From JBDHXE01 sp035445085 (GTDB taxonomy: Bacteria > Bacteroidota > Ignavibacteria > Kapaibacteriales > UBA2268), in the NCBI GenBank assembly GCA_035445085.1, contig DAOMQA010000001.1, positions 1 to 64,000 of the forward strand: a stretch of 64,000 nt of DNA, written 5' to 3'. Shown here in pieces: positions 1-5,297 of the stretch. Under the pieces are notes generated by a model. That model worked only from the letters and a program-made list of their open reading frames with translations, was not told the DNA's origin and ran no database searches. Position numbers and translations under genes: made by a program. Every line of letters begins with the position of its first letter. Position 1 is the stretch's first letter.

Positions 1-74
1 CAATTGGGGATTAATTTGGTAATTTAATTTTGTATACTTATTTTAGGACTATTCAAGTTTTTAGTTTTTGGCCT

Positions 75-104
75 ATATTTGCAAACATAGCTAAATTCTT
101 GTTA
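75..104. repeat. Left copy of 30-bp direct repeat
   Basis: Bases 75-104 match 2871-2900 in the same orientation at 29 of 30 positions (only position 98 differs, c against a). In the right copy, the minus strand of this element carries the start codon and first residues (MFANI) of an Rhs fragment. In the left copy the same MFANI start leads into a stop after 11 codons. The two copies bracket the RhuM/Doc pair, both Rhs tips and one HicBA pair. Confidence 0.8.
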
Positions 105-160
105 AGTTGTTATTTTATAATTTAAAAAAGGCTTTTATTTATGTTAAAATATACTGATGT

Positions 161-168
161 GGAAGGAG
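161..168 (+). promoter_or_regulatory. Strong Shine-Dalgarno before the RhuM-like gene
   Basis: GGAAGGAG lies 8 bases before the ATG at 177. It fixes this start. Most genes in this window have no purine-rich site this strong, as is usual for Bacteroidota-type genomes, so it may hint that the TA pair was acquired. Confidence 0.6.
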
Positions 169-176
169 TATAAAAG

Positions 177-1196
177 ATGGAAAAAGATTTAACGAATTCT
201 GGTTTAGACAGGCAAAATATTCTTAACAATCCTTATGCTATTGCTGAAATTCAAAAGGCTGTAAGTATAAAAGGAATTGTTTTTGAAGGAGTTTATCTGT
301 TTACCAAAGAACAAATTGCTAGTTTTTATGAAGTTGACATAAGAACAATTGAGCGTTACCTTGAATCAAATATAGATGAAATTAGTCAAAATGGTTACGA
401 GGTGTTACGAGGTAACCGATTGAAAGAATTGAAGTTAGCAATTACGAACTCCGATGTTACCGACATTGATGTCGGTAACAAAACGCCTCAATTAGGTGTT
501 TTTAACTTTAAGTCTTTATTAAATATAGGTATGCTGCTGACTGAAAGTAAGCGTGCTGAGTTATTACGTAAAGCAATTTTAGATATAGTAATAGATGTTA
601 TTAATCAAAAAACTGGTGGTGGCACTAAGTATATAAACCAACGAGATGAAGATTTTATATATGCTTTGTTTCACGAAGAAAATTACAGACAACAATTTAC
701 TGATGCTTTAAAAGATTTTGTGGATATGGGTAATTTTAAATATCCTCTTTACACAAATAAGATCTATGTAAGTATATTTAAAGAAAAGGCAAATGAATAT
801 AAAAATATTTTAAAGCTAAATAAACAGGATAAAATCCGAGAGACGCTCTATTCAGAAGTTTTAGATTTAATTTCTTCTTATGAAGCTGGATTTGCAGATA
901 TGTTAAGACAATCTTCAGCAGAGGTGGGTAGAAAATTAAATAGTTGGGAAGTTGATAAATTGTTTACAAAATTTGAAAATCAAGCTCATTGGAAGCCATT
1001 GATTGAAAGAGCAAGAAATAAAATGGCAAGCAGGGACTTAGCTTTTCGATATGCTTTACATCATCAACTCAAGGAGTATGTTACTCCACTGCAAGCAAGC
1101 GAGTTTGAAAGGTTTTTAGGAGAAAAAAGTAAGGAACTTTCCGAAAGATTAGAAGAAGCCAAAGATGTTTTCAAGCGACTTAAGGAGCGGGAATAA
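177..1196 (+). CDS. RhuM-like DNA-binding protein, probable antitoxin partner of Doc
   Basis: This 339-aa protein resembles the RhuM family of DNA-binding proteins often encoded next to Fic/Doc toxins. An N-terminal helix-turn-helix-like segment is visible at about residues 42-65 (YLFTKEQIASFYEVDIRTIE), and the C-terminal third is charged and helical, ending in a probable coiled coil (about 305-339). The gene overlaps the next gene by one base (TAATG), so the two are translationally coupled. The inferred role is to neutralise the Doc toxin and possibly autoregulate the operon. The family assignment rests on recognised sequence style and on the Doc neighbour. The antitoxin role itself is inference. 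The start is supported by a strong ribosome-binding site. Confidence 0.7.
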   Translation: MEKDLTNSGLDRQNILNNPYAIAEIQKAVSIKGIVFEGVYLFTKEQIASFYEVDIRTIERYLESNIDEISQNGYEVLRGNRLKELKLAITNSDVTDIDVGNKTPQLGVFNFKSLLNIGMLLTESKRAELLRKAILDIVIDVINQKTGGGTKYINQRDEDFIYALFHEENYRQQFTDALKDFVDMGNFKYPLYTNKIYVSIFKEKANEYKNILKLNKQDKIRETLYSEVLDLISSYEAGFADMLRQSSAEVGRKLNSWEVDKLFTKFENQAHWKPLIERARNKMASRDLAFRYALHHQLKEYVTPLQASEFERFLGEKSKELSERLEEAKDVFKRLKERE

Positions 1197-1636
1197 TGAA
1201 ATTTGTCTACGCTACCCTTGAAGAGGCAATTAAACTCCACTCGAAAACAGTTGAAGTCAGTGGAGGTGGTATAACTGGCCAAAGAGAAATAGGAATTTTG
1301 GATGGAGTTTTAAGTCATATTCAAAATGACGACTACTATCCTACTCTTGAAGAGAAGTTAACACATTTGTTTTTTTCTGCGAATAAATTCCATTGTTTTG
1401 AAGATGGCAATAAACGTATCGCAATTACTCTGGGGGCTCATTTCCTCATGATAAATGGGTATGTTTTTATTGTTCCAAAATTTATCAGAGAAATGGAGAA
1501 CATTAGTTATCATGTAGCTGCAAACAGGATAGATAAAACTCTATTACAAGAAATAATTTCTGAAATATTATATTTAGATGAAATGAGTGAATCTACAAAA
1601 TTGGGAATATTTAATTCAATAAATTGTGAATTGTGA
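1196..1636 (+). CDS. doc: Doc-like Fic-fold toxin (death-on-curing family)
   Basis: A 146-aa Fic/Doc protein. The family's catalytic motif HxFx(D/E)GNxxR is intact as H66-C-F68-E-D70-G-N72-K-R74, which is the Doc-type (kinase) signature HxFxDxNKR rather than the AMP-transferring HPFxxGNGR. Known Doc proteins phosphorylate EF-Tu and stop translation. Length is slightly above the roughly 125 aa of phage P1 Doc. It overlaps the upstream RhuM-like gene by one base and is therefore expressed with it. Its 3' end overlaps the convergent Rhs fragment by 26 bases, which suggests the junction was formed by insertion or deletion. All key residues are present, so it is likely active. Confidence 0.85.
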   Translation: MKFVYATLEEAIKLHSKTVEVSGGGITGQREIGILDGVLSHIQNDDYYPTLEEKLTHLFFSANKFHCFEDGNKRIAITLGAHFLMINGYVFIVPKFIREMENISYHVAANRIDKTLLQEIISEILYLDEMSESTKLGIFNSINCEL

Positions 1637-1907
1637 AGAAATAGTTTTTCCAATAATAGGGTTTGACAAAAAAACGTAACTCTGGAACGATAACGTTTGA
1701 AGAATTTAAATTTAGTATATCATTTATAGCATTATTAAAAGAAGTACTTATAACATCAACTAAACCTTGTGTCGATCCGGGGTTAGTAGCTTCAGTATAA
1801 GCCCATCCTATTAATCCAATGACTACAGAACCTCCAACGTAAGCTGGTATTACTAAAACCCCAGCATCCTTTCCATCCCAATCCTTAACCCAAATCGGGT
1901 TATTCAA

Positions 1908-2045
1908 ACTATACTGATACCCCGTCCATCCTGTATATTTCTCCCAGAGAGGATCCACACTCGTAAACCTTCCTATTTCGTAGTCGTATTTTCTTACTCC
2001 ACCTGCACTGAGCGAAGTCGAAGTGTGGTCGCCGAAAGGATTATA
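1908..2045. repeat. Rhs tip repeat, copy A
   Basis: These 138 bases match 2600-2737 in the same orientation at a fixed offset of 692, with 5 mismatches by eye. Both copies encode, on the minus strand, the Rhs segment running from YNPFGD to GYQYS. The identity ends abruptly at both edges. Confidence 0.9.
2006..2025. repeat. REP-like element CACTGAGCGAAGTCGAAGTG, copy 1
   Basis: This 20-mer is an imperfect inverted repeat (CACT...AGTG ends). Very similar short GAGCGAAGTCGAA elements are, from memory, widespread in Bacteroidota genomes. Here it lies inside Rhs coding sequence and is read in frame as part of HTSTSLSAGG. The same element recurs at 2698-2717. Confidence 0.6.
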
Positions 2046-2135
2046 CTGCACATAATCAATAATATTTCCTACAGAGTCCACCTCTACCGCCTTCGAGCCA
2101 AGATGAAAATTATTATATTTTGGATGTGCCATATT

Positions 2136-2324
2136 TTAAAATTTCTTATCTAATCCAGCTTGTTTACAAATTTCATTAGCAGTAATTCTATCAAACTTTG
2201 TATGTCTTTTGACTGGTATAATTTTCTTGTCCTTTCCATAGATTGAGTGATTTCCACCTTCGCGAATTAATTGAAAGCCATTGGAAATTAAATATGCTAT
2301 TAAATCTCTTCTTTTAACCGACAT
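2136..2324 (-). CDS. hicA: HicA-family mRNA interferase toxin
   Basis: A 62-aa HicA (YcfA) toxin with the double-stranded-RNA-binding-like fold. The N-terminal pattern RRDLIAYLISNGFQLIREGG leads to the catalytic-histidine motif GGNHSIYG, followed by IPVKRH. HicA cleaves mRNA and is held inactive by HicB. The gene overlaps hicB by 11 bases, in the order hicB then hicA. The pair sits between two copies of the same Rhs tip, and the hicA stop is followed by one codon and the start of Rhs fragment A in the same frame. Length and motifs are normal, so it is likely functional. Confidence 0.88.
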   Translation of the reverse strand: MSVKRRDLIAYLISNGFQLIREGGNHSIYGKDKKIIPVKRHTKFDRITANEICKQAGLDKKF

Positions 2325-2538
2325 ATTCCAAGTCCAAATTCATTGGCTCTGAATAAACTTCTTTAATGGGAATTGAATAACCTAATTGTTTATGAGCTAA
2401 AATCATTTCTTCCAAAGCATTTTTCAACATATCTCTGCATTCATCAATTGTTTCCCCTTCAGTAATAACTTCAGGCCATTCTACAATTTGCCCCATAAAT
2501 CCAGATTCTATTTTAATATAATTTGCTGTAAAATTCAT
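2314..2538 (-). CDS. hicB: HicB-family antitoxin
   Basis: A 74-aa HicB antitoxin with the partial RNase-H-like fold: an N-terminal strand pattern (YIKIESGFMGQIVEWPEVITEGET) and the helix IDECRDMLKNALEEMILAH. It has no C-terminal ribbon-helix-helix or HTH DNA-binding domain, so autoregulation through this protein alone is doubtful. It starts 19 bases after the end of Rhs fragment B, which suggests read-through transcription from the Rhs remnant. It overlaps hicA by 11 bases. Confidence 0.85.
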   Translation of the reverse strand: MNFTANYIKIESGFMGQIVEWPEVITEGETIDECRDMLKNALEEMILAHKQLGYSIPIKEVYSEPMNLDLEYVG

Positions 2539-2599
2539 TTCATAACTCCTGGCTATTTTATATAAAAAGATGTTTGATTATTATTTTTATTTTATTCCC

Positions 2600-2737
2600 A
2601 CTATACTGATACCCCGTCCATCCTGTATATTTCTCCCAGAGTGGATCCACACTAGTAAACCTTCCTATTTCGTAGTCGTACTTTCTTACGCCACCTGCAC
2701 TGAGCGAAGTCGAAGTGTGGTCGCCGAAAGGGTTATA
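2600..2737. repeat. Rhs tip repeat, copy B
   Basis: Same-orientation partner of 1908-2045 (133 of 138 identical by eye). It contains the second CACTGAGCGAAGTCGAAGTG element at 2698-2717. Confidence 0.9.
2698..2717. repeat. REP-like element, copy 2
   Basis: Identical 20-mer to 2006-2025, again in frame within Rhs coding sequence on the minus strand. On the plus strand it produces the spurious peptide TERSRS, a familiar artefact of this element. Confidence 0.6.
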
Positions 2738-2870
2738 GCGATACTGCCATTCCACATCTGTCAGCAACATCTGCGAAATTTCACAAGTATCGGAAGCAAA
2801 AACTTCACCCTTTCTATACCGATTCATCAGTCCCCTATAATCATAATCAAACTGCTCAACATTCTGTTTA

Positions 2871-2900
2871 ATATTTGCAAACATAGCTAAATTATTGTTA
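2871..2900. repeat. Right copy of 30-bp direct repeat
   Basis: Partner of 75-104 (29 of 30). It overlaps the start of Rhs fragment B. No similarity between the two loci was seen beyond these 30 bases on either side. Confidence 0.8.
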
Positions 2901-2973
2901 GAAAAATCATATTTGTATTTACTTCTGAAAATAAATAAAATGAAATGAAATTATATCATTATTTAATTTTGGT

Positions 2974-3231
2974 CTAAATAATTAATTCATTTCGAATAGA
3001 TTGTAACAATATATTAAAATCATTTAATACATTGCTATTCTCAAATCCGATACCTATTAAATCAGAAATATAACTATTAATTTCTATCAGGCTCTCTGTA
3101 TTACCATTCAGAAATTCTATTATTAGGGGAACAAAATCTGTGTATTCATAAATAGCAATTTCTTCTGGTAAATTTAAAATATTCCAGATGGAAACATGTT
3201 TATTAACTATGTCAAATGTTTTGTCATTCAT
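2974..3231 (-). CDS. Small acidic protein, candidate immunity protein
   Basis: An 85-aa acidic protein with no recognised domain. It begins 11 bases after the stop of an orphan toxin-like C-terminal tail on the same strand (3243-3377). Polymorphic toxins are normally followed directly by their immunity gene, and small acidic helical proteins are typical of such immunity proteins. The function is inferred from position and composition only. The opposite possibility is an unrelated small gene. It is the last minus-strand gene before Rhs fragment B. Confidence 0.5.
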   Translation of the reverse strand: MNDKTFDIVNKHVSIWNILNLPEEIAIYEYTDFVPLIIEFLNGNTESLIEINSYISDLIGIGFENSNVLNDFNILLQSIRNELII

Positions 3232-3242
3232 TGAAGATTCCC

Positions 3243-3377
3243 TTAGTTTTTAAATGGAATAAATTGTCCTCCTTCAGCGTCACTCATAACAGTTACAATT
3301 TTATTTACATTTCTACCTTCTAGTGCTTTAACGACTTTATTACCACCAAGTTCATATATTACTTGTTTTGTACCATC
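3243..3377 (-). pseudogene. Orphan C-terminal tail of a secreted toxin
   Basis: The minus strand reads 44 codons from DGTKQVIYELGG to GGQFIPFKN and then a stop. The codon just upstream of DGT is TGA in the same frame, and no start codon lies between, so this is a C-terminal remnant cut off from its parent, most likely an Rhs-type protein. The following gene is a candidate immunity gene. The toxin activity is unknown. Confidence 0.55.
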
Positions 3378-3434
3378 TCAACACGATACCCATCCTCAAG
3401 AAAATTGATTCGAATTTTATTATATCAAAGAAAG

Positions 3435-3452
3435 CCCTTCCACCCCGAAGGG
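3435..3452. other. Small GC-rich hairpin
   Basis: CCCTTC-CACCCC-GAAGGG forms a 6-bp stem in otherwise AT-rich DNA, followed on the minus strand by TTTCTTT. It may be a weak terminator or a short repeat. The rest of the gap 3232-3569 holds the toxin tail and nothing else that I can recognise. Confidence 0.35.
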
Positions 3453-3581
3453 ACTTCCTTTTATCTCTTTTCAACATAAACTAAAATAATCAATAGTATC
3501 AGCAATAATTTTCTTAACATAAAATTTTCCTTCTATCCTAACGTTACATTTAATAATTTGTAATTATTAATGGGCTATATT

Positions 3582-3791
3582 ATGAGCGAAATAATATTTG
3601 TTGTCGAGGAAGATCCAGAAAGTGGATTTACTGCTCGAGCCTTGAATCATAGCATTTTTACTGATGGCAATTCGATACCAGAGTTAAAAGCTAATATTGA
3701 AGATGCTATTACATGCCATTTTGATGATGCAAACCTTCCCAAAATTGTTAGATTGCATTTTGTTCGTGATGAAGTCTTTGCATTATCATGA
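3582..3791 (+). CDS. hicB: HicB-like antitoxin (second pair)
   Basis: A 69-aa HicB-like protein if started at the ATG at 3582 (MSEIIFVVEED). An in-frame ATG at 3570 would add MGYI. The HicB core pattern is visible: EDPESGFTARALNHSIFTDGNSIPELKANIEDAI. It lacks a DNA-binding extension. It overlaps hicA by four bases (ATGA). It is quite different in sequence from the HicB at 2314-2538, so the two pairs are not a recent duplication. The role would be to mask the HicA ribonuclease. Confidence 0.8.
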   Translation: MSEIIFVVEEDPESGFTARALNHSIFTDGNSIPELKANIEDAITCHFDDANLPKIVRLHFVRDEVFALS

Positions 3792-4030
3792 AAATACCAA
3801 GAGATATTAACGGCATCAGATTAGCATTGCTGCTCTCTAAGTATGGCAATCAAATCATTCGACAGACTGGTAGTCATATTAGACTTACAACAAATAGCTT
3901 TGGCGAACATCACATTACTATTCCTGCTCATAGTCCTATAAAAATTGGTACTTTATCTGCTATTTTAAAGGATATAGCCAACCATTTAAAGATTTCCAAA
4001 GAACAACTTATAAACTCACTTTTTGATTAA
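3788..4030 (+). CDS. hicA: HicA-like toxin (second pair)
   Basis: An 80-aa HicA toxin. The motif TGSHIRLTT holds the conserved GSH with the catalytic histidine, followed by HHITIPAHSPIKIGTLSAILKDIANHL, the usual C-terminal helix pattern. It is translated by ATGA overlap with hicB. It is oriented opposite to the first HicBA pair and lies 1.5 kb away. Motifs are intact, so it is likely functional. Confidence 0.85.
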   Translation: MKIPRDINGIRLALLLSKYGNQIIRQTGSHIRLTTNSFGEHHITIPAHSPIKIGTLSAILKDIANHLKISKEQLINSLFD

Positions 4031-4133
4031 TCAATGCGAAAACTGAGTGATATAAACACCTAAAACAACATGAAATGGACCCCATAAGCTGTACAAGAAT
4101 TTAAAATTTATTATTGAAAATTTTTAGGCTCAA

Positions 4134-4517
4134 TTACCTGATATATTCTAATAATATAATAATTAAGCCAAGCAATACCTCTACAAGCATAATTATATCA
4201 AAATACATACCCGCTGACCCAACTTTAATTCTTGAATATAATCTACCTAAGCCCGAAAAGCAAACTACGCACCCCATGCAATAAATAAAAGAGCCTAAAC
4301 TCTCCACATTAATAAGTGAGTAAATAAATAATATCCCTGAACCGAAATATATGCCGCTTAGAAATCTTAGTAAATTATCTAAAACTAATTGTGGTGCGAT
4401 ATCTTTTGGCAAAAAGCCGTTTGCACCTTTCAACATAATATTTAGTCCACCCAAGAAGCAAATCATTGCAACTAAACCTAATACTATTCTTAAAGCTAAT
4501 ATCATAATTTCCAGCAT
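4134..4517 (-). CDS. DUF4345-like small membrane protein
   Basis: A 127-aa protein with four predicted membrane segments and the pattern FLSGIYFGSGILFIYSL, which resembles the DUF4345 family. The biochemical function is unknown. It follows the HXXEE-domain membrane protein on the same strand with a 16-base gap, so the two are probably one transcription unit. Confidence 0.55.
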   Translation of the reverse strand: MLEIMILALRIVLGLVAMICFLGGLNIMLKGANGFLPKDIAPQLVLDNLLRFLSGIYFGSGILFIYSLINVESLGSFIYCMGCVVCFSGLGRLYSRIKVGSAGMYFDIIMLVEVLLGLIIILLEYIR

Positions 4518-4533
4518 TTTTAAATATTAAAAA

Positions 4534-5172
4534 TTATTTTCTATCACATTTTAATAATTGACTATTTTTAAAAATATAATTTGTATCTCTATTAGCCAAT
4601 ATTGTAATAGGCTTGAATACTCCAAAAATATTTATTAAAATACCCAATAGAACACCAAGTAAATAATCTATTGACGACGCTACCTTACTATCTACAACAA
4701 TGATAGTAAATATAAATATACAAGGAGCAAACAACAGCCAAGAAGTAATTAGTCCAGCGTTAAATAGTGTTCTGCCCTTAATATTAAATAAAAACGTATG
4801 TGCTATAATATTTCCAAGCGAAACCATCATAGAAGCAATACCCAGCCAGACGCCATTTGTACCCACTATAGCCGCCAATAAATACAAAGTCCACCCTATA
4901 TATACATTGATTATTAAGGAAGTATTAGTATTAAGTGGGAACCTATCAGGTAAATCACTATTAAACATTACTCTATTAATCATTCCGGGAAAAGTTCCAA
5001 CAATACGATATTCTTCCAATTGATGAAAAAATAAGGATGTTAGGCTCAAATACATAATTATTTGGTAATTGCTTAGATAGGAGCTAAATATATAAACTAG
5101 CACCAAAGTAGCAACAGCTAAAATACCTCCAATATCGAACCAGTGTTTTCTGAAAATATCCACAACACACAC
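4534..5172 (-). CDS. HXXEE-domain membrane protein
   Basis: A 212-aa polytopic membrane protein. The family signature H-x-x-E-E is visible as FFHQLEEY in the first third, and a run of hydrophobic segments follows. The biochemical role of HXXEE proteins is not established. It is the first gene of a two-gene unit with the DUF4345-like gene. There is nothing odd about its length. Confidence 0.65.
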   Translation of the reverse strand: MCVVDIFRKHWFDIGGILAVATLVLVYIFSSYLSNYQIIMYLSLTSLFFHQLEEYRIVGTFPGMINRVMFNSDLPDRFPLNTNTSLIINVYIGWTLYLLAAIVGTNGVWLGIASMMVSLGNIIAHTFLFNIKGRTLFNAGLITSWLLFAPCIFIFTIIVVDSKVASSIDYLLGVLLGILINIFGVFKPITILANRDTNYIFKNSQLLKCDRK

Positions 5173-5297
5173 CTATAATTGCAATCTTAGAAATACAACG
5201 TATATTTGTCTGACGAATTTTAATAATCGACTTGCCTTAAAATAACAAATAGGTCCGACAGTTAATACTTTACTATTATTAATGATTCTTTTCGTTA

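Larger units (their letters stand above)
1611..2132 (-). pseudogene. Rhs core tip with divergent C-terminal tail (fragment A)
   Basis: This 173-aa reading frame carries only the end of an RHS/YD-repeat core: YNPFGD, then EIGRFTSVDPLWEKY, then NNPIWVKDWDGKDA, followed by a unique tail with a hydrophobic segment (VIPAYVGGSVVIGLIGWAYT). Full Rhs proteins have well over a thousand residues, so this is a displaced C-terminal piece. It begins 3 bases after hicA and in the same frame (hicA stop, one codon, ATG), so it could be co-translated with the HicBA pair. The tail is probably cut short where it meets the end of doc. A role as a small toxin cannot be excluded, but no toxin domain is recognisable. 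Codons 30 to 75 are nearly identical to fragment B. Confidence 0.7.
2558..2884 (-). pseudogene. Rhs core tip fragment B
   Basis: This 108-aa frame starts MFANIKQ, runs through a segment typical of Rhs proteins (DYDYRGLMNRYRKGEVFASD), then enters the same core tip as fragment A (YNPFGD to YTGWTGYQYS). It loses similarity at GNKIKIIIKHLFI and stops 19 bases before hicB. The A/T-rich ending looks like intergenic sequence read by chance, so the core has lost its own tail. With fragment A it forms a 138-bp direct duplication that brackets hicBA. It is probably a decayed gene or a cassette junction rather than a functional protein. Confidence 0.7.

Noticed and set aside
2570..2890. Plus-strand reading frame containing TERSRS
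   Set aside because: It lies opposite Rhs coding sequence and comes from the REP-like element; such peptides are a known annotation artefact.
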